A stretch of 64,000 nt of DNA from Molanna angustata (Eukaryota > Arthropoda > Insecta > Trichoptera > Molannidae), in assembly GCA_963576475.1 (NCBI GenBank), contig OY754977.1:13516743-13580742 (forward strand), written 5' to 3'. Below are positions 33,223-46,793 of the stretch, piece after piece. Made by a program: the position numbers and the translations under genes. A model generated the notes under the pieces. The model worked only from the letters and a program-made list of their open reading frames with translations. It did not search any database and was not told the origin of the DNA. The first letter of the stretch is position 1; each line of letters begins with the position of its first letter.

Positions 33223-33814
33223 ATGTGTAAATATATGAATATTTTCATATTTATTTTCGATGTACATTCGTACTTAAATTGACAGTGCTATATTTCCAAA
33301 CAACATCAATATAATATATATTACAGAATCTGTTCCAAAGCATTATAATATCATTGAGTGATGAGAATATTACATTATTTACGAGACAAATATTTTTTTA
33401 TACAGCATGAATATTTTTTTGTGTTTTTCTCAAATTATTTGTTGTCTGGCCGTTGAAGTAGTGGAGGCGTAGTTACCAAAACGGTAGGTATTCCTTTGGA
33501 GAGTAAGTTTCATGTTGATTTTCCAGAGATATGAATAATGAAGTTAAACAAAAGCATATTTTCATCCTTGCTTATTATCTGGAACCTTGGATATTCTCCG
33601 AAAGAATTTTGTTTTTTAATATTATAATATTACGATGACCTAAATTTTCAAGCAACCGTTACAAGTGTTACACAAATGGTATAAAAAATACGTCCTTGTT
33701 GGTTATTTGCATAAAAATCAAGAGTTCCTGGGTAAGTTGTTATATTTTAAAGGAATTCTTTTTTATATGACCAAGCCCATGAAAAAATATTTCCGAAGGA
33801 ATTTTCGAAGTACA
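33223..33814. other. Gene-free spacer
   Basis: AT-rich, no feature recognised; the frame starting at 33665 is not conserved and runs into LINE antisense sequence. Confidence 0.4.
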
Positions 33815-34110
33815 TACATACATACATACATACCATCACGCCATGTCCCTTACGGGGTAAGCAGAGAGAATCGAGCGCCATACTTCTCTATTTTTGCACA
33901 CATTTCTGGCTTCCTTTACATCCATGCATCGTCTCATACATGCTCGTCGATTGTTCAAACTTTTTATGTTTCCTTCTTTCAAAATATCATTCACATGGTC
34001 ATGGAATCCCTTTCTGGGGCGACCTCTGATATTCACTCCATCTCTTGCACCCATGTATATTTTTTTGGTCAGTCGTTCATCGTTCGAAGTAGAATTATTT
34101 ATATTTGGGT
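33815..34110 (-). pseudogene. LINE-D copy 2, C-terminal fragment
   Basis: Minus strand: 'NDERLTKKIYMGARDG', 'GRPRKGFHDHVNDILKEGN', 'NNRRACMRRCMDVKEARNVC' and 'SAYPVRDMA' stop, then an (ATGT)n tail that reads 'catacatacatacata' at 33815. Closely related to 18.58-19.2 kb, with the reading frame intact over about 80 codons. Confidence 0.88.
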
Positions 34111-34239
34111 TAAAGATTGGGTTAAAGTTTTTCTCTATCCCAATGCATTGTTCTGAGATAGCTGCTTTCAATCAATGAAAATAATTAGATATTTACCTAA
34201 TTATAAAAAAAAATAAAAACTCACTAAAAAGTTAGTGAT

Positions 34240-34335
34240 ACCTTCATGCTTCCTTTTATAATATAATGCATAGCCGCATACCCCTTGCTGGATACCTCAC
34301 ATTATGTGATTATGTCATGTTGATATATACCTTTG
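34240..34335 (+). repeat. Repeat C, second copy
   Basis: 'tataatgcatagccgcata', 'gctggatacctcacattatg' parallel 4364-4455. Short dispersed repeat of unknown class. Confidence 0.55.
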
Positions 34336-34859
34336 TTTGGTATATATTATCTTCAAAATCTTACATACGTTTTCCTATTCAAATAATGACGTTTTATATG
34401 TTTCATTCATTTGTCTTGGCCATAGTTGAACGTCGTTTATTCTACAAATTGTATGATTCAATGTTCCCTAGTAATGTGTTGAAATCAAGTTTACATTGGT
34501 TCCATCGCGTGACTCGAAAATGTCAAAACTGCCCATAAACTAAGTGGTTTAAGCTAAGTGTTTGATCACTGAGGAGTGAATTCCAGACCAAGTATATAGT
34601 TTAATATCGGTCATGTTCAAGCTATCACAGAATTGTTGCAAGAGGTTTTGCGGTGGTTCATTTAGCTTCGTCAGACGACCTAACTATATTCCGCAATGTA
34701 AGTATGAAAAGCTTCAAATTTAGTCCAACGTCTGTGTCTGGAAATTTTCAGATAAATCTAAAGGAATTAAATATCTCGTTCTATTCCACATAATATTTAT
34801 TTTACGGTATTTTAGGACTGAATTACATAATAGTTTAATAGGTCGAATCTAATAAAAAG

Positions 34860-35035
34860 ATGGGTGGTGGCTGAGCGGTTAGCGCACTGGGTTTTTAATC
34901 CATTGGTCGCGAGTTAGAATTCTGCCTCGACCGATTTCGTCCACCTATAGCATAAGCATTAATGCTTAGTTTTGGGAATTTATGAGGGTGTATGTTATGT
35001 ATTTATAACAAGGCTATATTCATTTACTATAATTC
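34860..35035 (+). mobile_element. SINE-A copy 2, degraded
   Basis: 'tggctgagcggttagcgcac' A box, anticodon loop mutated to TTTTTAA, B box 'gagttagaattc'. The tail 'cacctatagcataagcatta' and 'gtatttataacaaggctata' is recognisable. Confidence 0.8.
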
Positions 35036-35344
35036 ATTGAAATCAATTGAATTATTCTAAAGTTTTGGCTGAAAAGATGACCTAAAAATTTTTTTTTTAC
35101 TACACAATGCGCCATAATATGTTACACAGACAATAACAAAAACGAAATAAAAAATTTACTTTCTATACGATACTCGTTAAAATGATGAAAAAAGTACGCT
35201 TACATAATATTGTGAAATAAAATAAAAACTATGCTTTTCAAAAAAGTGACGATTCAAACATTAAACTACCCATCAGTTTTTCAAATATTTTGACTGTTTA
35301 TTCTAGATGGAATTTCACTATCAATTGTATTGAATTAGGTAGGT

Positions 35345-35640
35345 CTTCTTCTTCTTCTTCGTTTCCTCAATGCTGAGGGTCGTGATCTATGGGGCCGCTA
35401 ATGGACAGAACTAGTTGCCTCCAGTCCTCTTTGCCCTCCGCAGCTCGCACCGCCGAATAAAGATTGTTCCCAGTCATCTCCTTAATTTGGTCACACCATC
35501 GCGCAGGAGATCTGCCTCTACTTCTTTTGCCTGGTACACTTCCTGTGATAATAGTTTTTTCCAGGTTACCTGGCTCTCTCCTGGCGATGTGACCAAAGAA
35601 GCTCAATACCCGGCGGCTGCATACTGTTGATAATCTTTCT
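35345..35640 (-). pseudogene. LINE-E C-terminal fragment
   Basis: Minus strand: 'MSFFGHIARREPGNLEKTI', 'GKRSRGRSPARWCDQIKE' and 'LYSAVRAAEGKEDWRQL' to stop near 35367, then a GAA tail (CTT repeats at 35346-35361). C-terminus of a non-LTR retrotransposon. Most of it is duplicated at 35951-36175. Confidence 0.82.
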
Positions 35641-36490
35641 TTTATTTTGAGCTCTTTACTTAAAATAAATTTTGAATTTGTTTTTTAATTTGTTTAACCA
35701 GTAAAGTGTTTCGCTGATAGAGCTTTTACACTATTCGGTTGGATGCTCTTTGATTGAAACGTGTCAGTGGTCAAACATATTTGTTGTGGAAAAAAGTTAA
35801 AATTGTATTTTTTACCTATTTTAAGTAATTCAATATAATGATCTATTAGAAGATATTTTTTTCAATATAATTTTCGTGTAGTAAATTTGAAAAAAAGTAG
35901 GTATTTTAGGCTAATAAAAATATATTATAGTAGGTAGTAAGACTTTGTATCTAGTTGCCTCCAGTCCTCTTTGCCCTCCGCAGCTCGCACCGCCGAATAA
36001 AGATTGTTCCCAGTCATCTCCTTAATTTGGTCACACCATCGCGCAGGAGATCTGCCTCTACTTCTTTTGCCTGGTACACTTCCTGTGATAATAGTTTTTT
36101 CCAGGTTACCTGGCTCTCTCCTGGCGATGTGACCAAAGAAGCTCAATACCCGGCGGCTGCATACTGTTGATAATCTTTCTTTTATTTTGAGCTCTTTACT
36201 TAAAATAAATTTTGAATTTGTTTTTTAATTTGTTTAACCAGTAAAGTGTTTCGCTGATAGAGCTTTTACACTATTCGGTTGGATGCTCTTTGATTGAAAC
36301 GTGTCAGTGGTCAAACATATTTGTTGTGGAAAAAAGTTAAAATTGTATTTTTTACCTATTTTAAGTAATTCAATATAATGATCTATTAGAAGATATTTTT
36401 TTCAATATAATTTTCGTGTAGTAAATTTGAAAAAAAGTAGGTATTTTAGGCTAATAAAAATATATTATAGTAGGTAGTAAGACTTTGTAT
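35411..36490 (+). repeat. Perfect 540-bp tandem duplication
   Basis: 35411-35950 and 35951-36490 appear identical; both start 'ctagttgcctccagtcctct' and end 'gtaagactttgtat'. The unit combines the LINE-E end with AT-rich flank, so it is a segmental duplication, not a transposition. The second copy of the LINE-E frame (36146-35951) lacks the native C-terminus. Either very recent or an assembly artefact. Confidence 0.93.
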
Positions 36491-37079
36491 AACTTACAAT
36501 ACAATCTGTTGATTCATTGTTGCTCTCGCATTTATAAAAGAAATATAATATTCAAGCACTTAATTATGCATCACAAGATTATATTATAAGAGTTAATAAA
36601 GCAAAGAGGATTTTCTTTGTACCACAAAATTAATTGCCGTCTAGAAGAATAAAGGTATAGAGTTTGTGTAATAATAATATAGATGCTATTATAGAAAAGG
36701 GAACGAGCTGGTGTTAGAACTTCGCGAGTCATCAATTAATATGAGATTACCTTATATCACTCTATCTCCTCGCTATTCCCCCAAGTCTTATTAGTTTATA
36801 CCATCTCATTTTCTCGATGAGAGGATTTCTAGTCGGAAACTAACCTTCAACAAATTCTTATATCTTTTCATCGAGTGAAAATAATCTTTTTCATTCAAAT
36901 ACATCGTTAAAACAGAGATTTGAGTTTTATTCACCAATTATTTAGATAATAAGAGTAATTTTTCGCAAAGTCAATAGTTACACCTTTACACCCTATGCAC
37001 ATTGTTGCTTTCGAAGCATAAACACCTAATAATCTTTCATATAAAAAAAAATCAAAATTAATGTGTTTGAATGAAGATA
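36491..37079. other. Gene-free spacer
   Basis: AT-rich; no gene recognised. Confidence 0.4.
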
Positions 37080-37145
37080 GAAAAAGTGGCCTTCGGTTCT
37101 CTCTGCCTGCCTCATGAGGAGCATGACGTGATGGTATGCATGTTT
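37080..37145 (+). pseudogene. LINE-D 3' tip
   Basis: 'cggttctctctgcctgcctc' and 'catgacgtgatggtatgcat' are the reverse complement of the LINE-D 3' ends at 18.58 and 33.82 kb. About 60 bp only. Confidence 0.6.
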
Positions 37146-37195
37146 TTACATAAATATTATCTTTCTTTCAATTCGCCTTTACAATAATACGTGTT

Positions 37196-37330
37196 TATTT
37201 ATTTATTTAAATCCATACATATACATACAAAATACAGAACAACAATAAAGGAAAAATGTAACAATAGTACAAATTGGACAGTTTAAAATAAGCTGGAACT
37301 AACAAAATGTTCCAGGAGGATACGTAATTA
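37196..37330 (-). mobile_element. Probable LINE 3' tail
   Basis: 'tatttatttatttaaatcca' start followed by AT-rich sequence with 'caatagtacaaattgga', similar in style to 63893-64000 ('agtacaatacaatagtaaca'). Weak assignment. Confidence 0.35.
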
Positions 37331-37809
37331 AAATATGAACATAAAATTCTGTTTTATTTTTATATTGTCTCATTTGACGTCAAACTAGGTAGGTGAACTT
37401 ATTGCGTTTGAATTATTTGTATTAATTCTTACGCAATAATACCTACTTATAAAATGTTCGCAGTGGGTTTTTATTTTTTTCTTCGGGCAAGATAATAATT
37501 TACTGCTCACATTGTGTCGAAATAATTCTTTCAAAACTATAGAATGCATTTCATTTATATTTTGAAAAATGTCCAACTGAATAGAGCTCCTGATTTATCG
37601 CATTGCTATAGTCATTTAACAACTGCAAATCCATTAAGCATCATTCGTTCTAAAGATATAGCCGACATGTGCATCCTTCTTTGTCTTAAAATGCAACAAA
37701 AGAACATAATATTTGAAACGGAAGACAACCAATTCACATTTTTTTACAAGTCTCCAAAACGTCTAGTAATAAGATATATTGCCCGGCCGAGGCTGACTTT
37801 CTAAACACA

Positions 37810-38760
37810 TGTTGGGTTGGTCTACGCCAGGGTATGTCATACTTAACACGCCCCAACCAAGATCGTAATTGGTTGTTATCTCGAGGACAATAAAAGACAA
37901 ACAATAGTGTCCTTAGGACAGCCTACTTAGAGTGACCAATGATCGAGGCTCTGACCACCTCCTACAAAATTCGATAGAAAGACGTTTTCGAGAGTTGAAG
38001 TAGTCAATCATGAGTCGGAACAGTCGGTAAACTGGAGTCCACCAGTGGAGTCAGTCCACTGACAGTTGAATAGTTATCACCACCTTTGTTCAAAAAAAAA
38101 ATTAAATTCAGTTTGTGTCGCAAGTGACGGACGGACGTCTGCGCCTCGGCAGATGTCTCCTACCTGCCTAAGTTAAAAGTGTTTAAGAGAATTTTAATAT
38201 AAAGTGAATGTAATTTTTTCGTCATAAATTTTTACGTTGTTTTACAAAGAAGACAAAATAATTACGACACGTCGCGACGTCAACCTTCACCCCACGGGCA
38301 GAACAATCGAGCAACACAACAACTGGCGATACCTACTCGCGGAACTCTAGCGCGCCTCTACCTTGCATAGGTACATTTCACGGCCGCTAGACTCCTCATC
38401 CAGAGCCCAGCGACTCCTGCCTTAGAGTCCAGCGCTCCACTGAGACAACTGTCTCTGGACGTCCCGGCGAAGCTTACAGCGACTGCCTCCTCGCCAGTCC
38501 AGCTTCACGGAGCCCCTGCTCCAATCCGACGTCCTCCACGATGTCAGCAACCCCTGCCTGCGAGTCTGCTGCATCTACGACGAGCCAAAGCCGCTCGTCT
38601 CTCGCCTCAACATCCTGCCACGCGAGCCAAAGCCGCTTGCACCATCTGCCAAGCCGACGTCGCTCGACCAGCGCCTCATCTCAGCACCAAGCAAACTCAC
38701 TCGCCTTAACACGCACCCACTTCACAAACCACCGACGTCTCCATAACATTTCCTTTTTAC
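37810..38760 (+). mobile_element. Possible LTR and leader of a second retroelement
   Basis: The region departs from AT-rich surroundings. It begins TGTTGGGTTGGTCTACG at 37810, contains 'caataaaagac', and near 38316 has 'acaactggcgatacc', which looks like an LTR end followed by a TGGCGA-type primer site. A Ser/Ala-rich frame (38541-38837, 'MSATPACESAASTTSQSRSS') could be a gag start that decays into a Phe-rich chance tail. No second LTR, RT or integrase found. This is inference from layout and composition; a chance GC-rich island is possible. Confidence 0.35.
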
Positions 38761-39267
38761 TACATCAATTTTTTTCTGTACTTAGTTTTAAGTTTACTAA
38801 CCCATTTTCATTATTTTTTTTTTTACAATATACATGACCCCTGGTCATATTAATTTAAAATACCCATTATGTGTTTTATTCCTCCACAACTCTCACCAAC
38901 AATTACAAACTGTATTGTGTAAAACATCTTAATACCCTCCTACAATTATTCTTCTTTTCACTCCTAGAGATATTTTTTTCTCAAATAATAATTTAAATTA
39001 AACTATATAATATTATTTAAATTACGTAAAGGGGGTGTATTAAACTTATTTTAGGACGTCCGATATGTAGATACGATTTGTAGGTATCAATAACTTAACC
39101 AATTTAAGATGCTTGAAAACTTAATAAATAAAATTTTTAATTAAATGAATTGCGAGCAAACTAGAATAAGCTTAATTTGTTATTGGATTCATCTAACATA
39201 TTGAAAATGTTATACAGTTTGCAAACGCCTCTGTAAATTAAAGTGATTGATATTTTTTTCTCATGAG
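38761..39267. other. Gene-free spacer
   Basis: AT-rich; no feature recognised. Confidence 0.4.
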
Positions 39268-39268
39268 T

Positions 39269-39348
39269 GATGTCTACAGAAATCGATAAAACTTATCGAT
39301 TTCTGTAGACATCATCAGTGCTTAAGAGATCACTTCTTAAGCACTGAT
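39269..39348. repeat. Two adjacent perfect hairpins
   Basis: Hairpin 39269-39313: GATGTCTACAGAAATCGATAA and its complement around a 3-nt loop. Hairpin 39314-39348: ATCAGTGCTTAAGA and its complement around 'gatcac'. Read on the minus strand the junction gives 'cactgatgatgtctac'. Related in style to the fold-back elements. Confidence 0.9.
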
Positions 39349-40069
39349 TTTCTATATAAAAAAAGGAATAATTTAAATATGACAATATGGCAAATAATTA
39401 CTATGACTGGAGTGATAGTTGAAGAGGTTGATGATTTTCTCGTGGATTTCATCATCAGATTTTGACTTAATTGAAGTGGAACCGATTGGAAAAAACTTCC
39501 TTTTTACGGAAAAAAGAGTTATGTAAATCGGACAAGGTAGAAAAAAGTTATCGCTGAATATACTTACAAAAAAAATCTCGTCGATTCAGTTTTGGAAGTC
39601 GTTTAAAAATGTATATAGTACAAAGGATAAGAAACCAATTTAAGACCTCTTGGGCAATAAAAGAGATCAAAGACCATGGATATGAAAAAAAAATCTTATG
39701 TACCGTATATATGATACAATAATCAAATATATTGATAAGAGCTGCAAATTAAATTATGCTTACTAATTGTTATTTAAATTAACTGATTATCTTAGTTTGT
39801 TGAGTAGGTTTGTTTCCATTTTAAATTCTTTTTCAAAGAAAGCTTCATTAAATTACAAGTTTAATTCAATTCGAAAAAAATGTTTCGTTAAACCTCTATT
39901 TCTAAATTAAAGTAAATATTTTTTATATTGATTTGTTAAGTTTTACTAAGTTTCAAGAGTCCGACGAAATATTAAATACATTTAGTTGATTCTCATGACA
40001 CGATGAATTAAGTAGGAGTTTTACTTCATATAAAGCTTTTTTCATCCTGACTCTATCCTTCCATCCATA
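39349..40069. other. Gene-free spacer
   Basis: AT-rich; no feature recognised. Confidence 0.4.
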
Positions 40070-40275
40070 CCATCACGCTATTACCCTGTTTGGGGTAGGC
40101 AGAGAGAACTGAAGGCCATCCTCTTTTCTCTTGACATATATTTCTCGCTTCATTCGCGTCCATTAATCGTCTCATACACGGTCTTCTGTTATTATCACTT
40201 TTAATGTCTCCGTCTTGAAAAATTCCATTTATGTGATTGTGTCAACTTTTCCTTGGCCGACCTCTTCTTTTGACT
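40070..40275 (-). pseudogene. LINE-D copy 3, decayed
   Basis: 'taccatcacgctatt', 'ggggtaggcagagagaactg', 'cgtctcatacacggtcttct' and 'cttggccgacctcttctttt' follow the LINE-D 3' end antisense. Frameshifts throughout. Confidence 0.75.
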
Positions 40276-41134
40276 TATTACAAGGAGCGTATTTGATGTT
40301 ATTATTTGATGGATAGCCTAATATCAATTTTTATGGTTTTATTTCAAATATCTGACTCCAATAACTCCATCCTTATTATTTTCAACAAAGATTTCAATTA
40401 TAACAAAGCCAACAATGGATTTTTCTTTATTTTCCAAATAATTTCTGTATATAAAAAGCGTCCAAATATACGAAAATGAACAACCATTCCCATAAATTTG
40501 TGCTCACCAAAATGTACGATTGAATAATTGCTCGCATTGTTAGCTACGACATCAAATCAATTAATGATTCTGGCAAAAAAGACTTTGGGAAAGAAAATCG
40601 AACAAATCAATTAGGTAAAATTTATCGCGTTCGAAGGTTTTTCCTTGATTTTATGTTGTTGTATGGTATTTATTTGGTATTGTTTGCGTTAAAACAATAA
40701 AGAAAATAAATTCAACTGTTAATCCATGGAGCAGTTGATTTTTTTATGAAGAAAATCTTTGAAGTTGAATAAAGTTATACTGTTTTATATTTTGTGATAT
40801 TCCAAAATTACACTGTTGTAAAATTCCAAAATTAATATGCGTATATGATATATGTATACTACAAATTATTTATATGAATTTGACAAATATCTTTACTTAC
40901 GAAGAGCCGTTTTATACCAATGATACGCCGAAACTGTTGTTGGTAAATTAAATTACTTGTAGAAGTATCAATCAATTCAGATTCAATTTACAAATCGGCT
41001 TACATCTTAAAAATAAACTTATAACCCTCTATGTAGGTACTTGGAAGTAGTAGCCGAAAAGATGCACCACTTGACCTCGTTTCGAATTAAAAGATATATC
41101 TTTTCGTTACAGAACAAGTTTAAATAATGCATCA
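40276..41134. other. Gene-free spacer
   Basis: AT-rich; no feature recognised. Confidence 0.4.
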
Positions 41135-41825
41135 ATGTTTGAGACAAATAATTTCTTAGATTTTAACTCCTCAATACCCCAAGGGGATAAAGTGGAGAGT
41201 GATGAGTTCGCAATTATTAAGGCTATTTTTTTAAGCAGATTATCAACTAGTATCATCCTGATATTGTATTCTGAAAGCTTCATCACAATGAATCCGTGTG
41301 TTTGCTGTGTACTATATGCTATGTACGGCGTGTTTATTCTACTTTATCGATTATAGACTAAAGTACTCATTCGATTTTTATCAAATTTTGTAAATTTGTA
41401 TATTATCTAAGACTCGCTTGGACTCCATTAGATTTTAAAAGATTTCTGAATCGTGGTTCTCAATTTTTTTAACTGTAAAATATTTCCAAGCTCAGGAAAC
41501 TCGAAATTTGTTATTTAATTTTCAAAATGATAAAAAGGCACAACACTTTCATAAAGTGGCATTGTGGCATTGAAGAATCATCAAATTTTCATAATGAAAT
41601 ATTTAACTGAAAAATAATTCAACAAACTAATAATATAAAATCGCTGAATTTTCGTCCATAAAAAATTCGGATACATGATCATTTTCATAAAATAAAATAT
41701 TTAAATCAAAAATAATTTAACAAAGTTATTTCATGAAAATGCTGATAACTTTCCATAAAAAAATTAAATACTTTGTAAGGTGACTAGCTAGTGAGGAGTT
41801 TAGCGTTGGCCACAACCCACTCGTT
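41135..41825 (+). repeat. Repeat B, copy 2
   Basis: Parallel to 625-1225 over its whole length with small indels, plus an internal duplication of the 'ttcataatgaaatattta' segment (41590-41700). Ends TTGGCCACAACCCACTCGTT. Confidence 0.75.
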
Positions 41826-42824
41826 TCCTTATATTCTTAGAAAAAAAACTAAAGTTTATACTTTTCATTTATTGACACAAAAAAAAGTAATATGTTGATA
41901 TTTCCGTCGTTGTAGTTTGCAGAAATAATGTTCTAGTATATTTGGTTGGAATAATGCGTCCACCGAATCTTTTAATCGGAAATATTTACAAGAATTTTCT
42001 TCGAAAAATATTGAAGGATTCGATTAAACGACATAAAACAAATTAATTAAAATAAAAACAGACTTGAAAATTAAACGTGACATACTTCTTGTCAATTGTG
42101 AATATTTTTTAATTGAGATCAACGGCTGGAAATTGGTTTAAAGACATATTATAAGCGAATGTAGGTAATCTAATTATAAAACAGAAGATGATCCGAAAAT
42201 AGCCTGAAAGTTAGCGCTTCACAACCTTTATCCGTATTAAATTCATTGCATCGAACTGAGCTGGCGCGTCCGATGGAGTAGTTATGTAAATGATATTTTT
42301 AACCCTTATCAGGGCTCAGCATGGACCGAAGCTAAACGGAACATAAGTGTGTATAATTCGGGTTCATAATATTCTTATTTTTTGATAGTAAAAAAATAAA
42401 ATATCAAAAATTTGTTCAGTAACACTTTTTTGTAGGTACACAAAATACTTAGGTATGTCTGTTCTTTTGTTTATTAGGTAGTTGATTTTTTAGCTTTAAA
42501 ATATATTTTTTTTAATTTTTCATGTTTCCAATTTTTTTTAATGTTTTTTTTTTTTTATATGCAAACTTTTGAAGTGAAATCTTTCTAAGAACACATTAGT
42601 GGTAAATTGTAAAAGTACTAGATTATTCGAGGGATAACTTTCTCGTTACTTTGTTTAATTTGAGCATTAACCAATTAAATTTCGTTCTATGAATTCAAAC
42701 TATAAAAAATAAATAAATGAGAGATTTTGAAAATGTTATTGAAACTACATAGTTTATATTCCTTAATGGGTTCATAGAATTACTGATCCTGATATGTTTA
42801 TGAAGGTTTTGTTTTGCTTATTTT
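41826..42824. other. Gene-free AT-rich spacer
   Basis: No gene recognised; long poly-T runs near 42505-42560. Confidence 0.4.
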
Positions 42825-43345
42825 GACAAACGAAGTTGAAATATTATAAAAGAAATAGGAACTCAAGGCACCTACAGGGCTTACGACCTGTCATCACTTT
42901 ATGCGTTTGCGCAACCTTCACCAATTATGCCTTCTTATTGAGTTTCCCACATCAATACAATTTTGAAAAATCTATATATTTTAATAATGAGAAACAGATA
43001 GTTTGTAAATAAGATATTTTTATCATCGCCATCTATGAAGTAATGAAGAAACCTTTTTGTAACGCCATCTATTGAAAAATTGTTTTTGTATGTAAACAAT
43101 GAAAGCAACAGTCCTTATGTCCAGTAATATATGAGGTGACAGTGTTCTCGCACACATATCACCCCTGAACTGCGCACAGAAATATCAATTCATTTTTGGC
43201 TTGTTTGCCTACCTGTACTAATGTGTACGTTATTGGAATATTTTTTTAAAGTTGCATATACCTACGTAAAAGGATTTTTCCCTGTCGGGAGTCATTGATA
43301 TTTTTTTGACAAAATTTTAACATCTCTATAGAGACGAAAAATATT
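42825..43345 (+). repeat. SAT-A repeat, complete copy
   Basis: Starts 'gacaaacgaagttgaaatat' and ends 'aacatctctatagagacgaa' followed by 'aaatatt', so the ends repeat the same junction sequence as in a tandem unit. All internal SAT-A blocks are present, and the terminal block 'cctgtcgggagtcattgata' is in the same direction as at 20.3 kb. Confidence 0.8.
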
Positions 43346-43735
43346 TATGAAAGTTATTTTTATAATAACTCAAATCTTTTAGGTTATTTTGAAGGGACAA
43401 ATAAATTTATTTATTAAAAAAACTTGTTTTAGTTTCTAGAGCATTTTCGTATAAAGGCGAGTGGTTTACACATATAATAACTAGCTATGAGTAACAAGAT
43501 GTACGTGATAAATATTAAAAAATCTCCTCTGCTGGTAATACAACCAAGGATGCCGGCACTATGCTACTGAGGTTCTAATCGTTAACCACTATGCTACTGA
43601 GGTTCAAGACTTCATAATATGAGAGATTGCTAATTTATCGAGAACCATATAAAAAATAAATTAGACAATTCGGTTTACTAAACTTTATTTTCGAGCACTG
43701 ACCCTTATATTGCATCGCTATCCGAACTTGGGGGA
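43346..43735 (-). repeat. tRNA-like SINE remnant at 43530-43615
   Basis: On the minus strand 'cagtagcatagtggttaacg' is an A-box-like start, repeated once ('cctcagtagcatagtg' at two places 30 bp apart), followed by 'ggttgtattaccagcag'. A small tRNA-derived piece with an internal duplication. Remainder bare. Confidence 0.45.
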
Positions 43736-43779
43736 TGGGTTCGTAAGGAGTGTGGGTGGGGGTGTATCAGGTCATCAAC

Positions 43780-43915
43780 CGTTGCAACGAACAACCACCA
43801 CTCCCACACCCACCCTCGCTTCTACAACCCGTTTACTCCACGCCCCCCGAGCCTCCACAACCCATTTACTCCACTCAACTCGAGCCCCCACATCCCATTT
43901 ACTCCACCCCCACTA
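43780..43915 (+). repeat. Pro/Thr-rich imperfect repeat
   Basis: Three to four imperfect units of 'cccatttactccac(c/t)' with pyrimidine-rich linkers. Frames on both strands stay open because of the composition. No recognised protein. Confidence 0.6.
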
Positions 43916-43998
43916 GTGAATGTGGCGTAGTAGGCCAGACCAGCCAGCCGGTTGTATTTCCTCGTGAACTTGTGAACACCAATACATTTTACGGATGA

Positions 43999-44544
43999 AT
44001 GCGCCAAGATAGGTGCCTATCGATCTATGTACATTATAATACACGAAACCGGCACTTTGCTTTACGAACAGCAGCTGTGATTCTAACCATTTTTAAAATA
44101 TTTGCGCGAGAGAGTATATTAATATGCTTCTAATGCAATTCGATGAAGGTAGGTATTATGTAAATTTTTATTTGAGTTTGGGATTGCGCATCGACATGTC
44201 TCTATTCTTTTCCTTGATCCAGACCTCGTAAACAGTGTTCTACAATGCATCTTTATGTGGTCATTCTATCGGGTAAACGATCGACCTTCTGCTGAACGCA
44301 TTGCCTGCCAAGTTCCTAAAGTTCATTAGCTTTTCCAGATTTTCCGTGTATGAAAACATAACTGTAGCGAAAACTTCTGCCAATTACACAAAATAACTCA
44401 GGGAATCATTTTTAAACAAATAGAAAAAAGTTGTTATAGCCCCAAAACGAAGATATGAAGAAGAATGTAATTATAGTATATAATATATTTTTTAATTGTG
44501 AATAATAATAAACACCTTCTTGCACCTTGCGCAAGTTCCTTATG
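43999..44544. other. Gene-free spacer
   Basis: No feature recognised. Confidence 0.4.
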
Positions 44545-44790
44545 CCAAACATCTCAATATATACGAAGTTGGAATATTATTGGGGAACAAATAAATCAAG
44601 ATACCTACAGAACCTACGACCTGTCATCGGCTGGTTAACACGTGTTGCGCACTTTCACCAATTATGCCTTTTTATTGAGTACCCAATCGACGTAATTTTT
44701 GAAATTTCTATACATATTTTTCATCAAATTTCTTTAATATGAAAATAATTTGAAAAAAACAACATCGCCATCTAAAAAGTGACGAAGAAA
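44545..44790 (+). repeat. SAT-A repeat, 5' half, diverged
   Basis: 'acatctcaatatatacgaag', 'acctgtcatcggctggttaa', 'accaattatgcctttttatt', 'gccatctaaaaagtgacgaa'. The 3' half is absent. Confidence 0.75.
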
Positions 44791-44957
44791 TTTTTTTTTC
44801 TCGTTATGGGAAAAAAAAAATGTTTGCTTATTTGCAACAAAAACATATTCTATTAATTTAAATCAATTTTAATCTTAAGAAAATATTATGAAACATTCCA
44901 TGATTGTTATTGAACTACTAAAATTAATATTTGTTGATGATGAATTTTTATTTTAAT

Positions 44958-45106
44958 ACGAGTTTTAATCACGTATGAGTTACAATGAGCCAGAGAGCTT
45001 TCGATCGATGACTACACCAACATCCTCGGAGGTTTTAATTGTCGCCATAGAGGATGACCATCCAAAGCGCTCAGGATCATGGTAACTCATACGTAGATTA
45101 AAACAG
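44958..45106. repeat. Small fold-back, arms about 22 bp
   Basis: GTTTTAATCACGTATGAGTTAC (44960 region) and its near-complement 'gtaactcatacgtagattaaa' (45081 region) bracket about 95 bp that includes 'cgatcgatgactacacca'. Confidence 0.7.
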
Positions 45107-45241
45107 TGTTTTCACACTCGTAATAATTTCATTATGAAATTCCAATCTGTGAACGATACAACGTTAAAGTTAATGATTAATTTTTAGTTTCAAAATAATT
45201 AAATTGAGTTTGATATGAATATGAAACAATGAACAAAAGAT

Positions 45242-46334
<1,093 letters not shown>

Positions 46335-46580
46335 CTAAGACAACAGCGTAGTCAAGTTCATTAAGATTATCAAACTACGCTGGTTGGGACATTTACACCG
46401 TATGGATGATCTGGAGCCCCCAAAAAGGGTATTGTCTAATGACCCAAACGGTAGAAGAAGCGTAGGGAGACCTAAACTACGAGGGTTGGATGGACTATCA
46501 GGGTATGGGGCAGCAGAACTGGAAACTGGCAACCAACGATAGAGCAGCATGGAGAATATTCTTCTTTGAAGGGGTATGAA
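46335..46580 (+). pseudogene. LINE-F C-terminal fragment
   Basis: 'IIKLRWLGHLHRMDDLEPPK', 'NGRRSVGRPKLRG' and, after a frameshift, 'NWKLATNDRAAWRIFF' are the standard tail of an insect non-LTR ORF2 (RWLGHxxRM, GRPKLRW, NWxxxAxDRxxWR). It ends with 'gatgataataatgat'. 5'-truncated. Confidence 0.82.
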
Positions 46581-46793
46581 GCTGATGATAATAATGATGC
46601 CAGAAAATTTCGCCATTTTTGGTCACGTTCATTTGAATAAAAATTGTCATTAATTTAACCTGCATAACTGTAAATAATTCATAAATATGAAAATTAAAAA
46701 TTGTATCAAAATAATTTGATTGCGTTTTGTGTAATGGATTAACCACACGTAGAATATGAATTGGAAATTTCCACAAGAGCTTTTAACAAAAAT

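Noticed and set aside
33665..34156. 163-codon plus-strand gene
   Set aside because: Its second half is the antisense of LINE-D copy 2, whose minus-strand motifs are clear.
43710..43916. Pro/Thr-rich secreted peptide
   Set aside because: Pyrimidine-rich imperfect repeat with frames open on both strands and no signal peptide.
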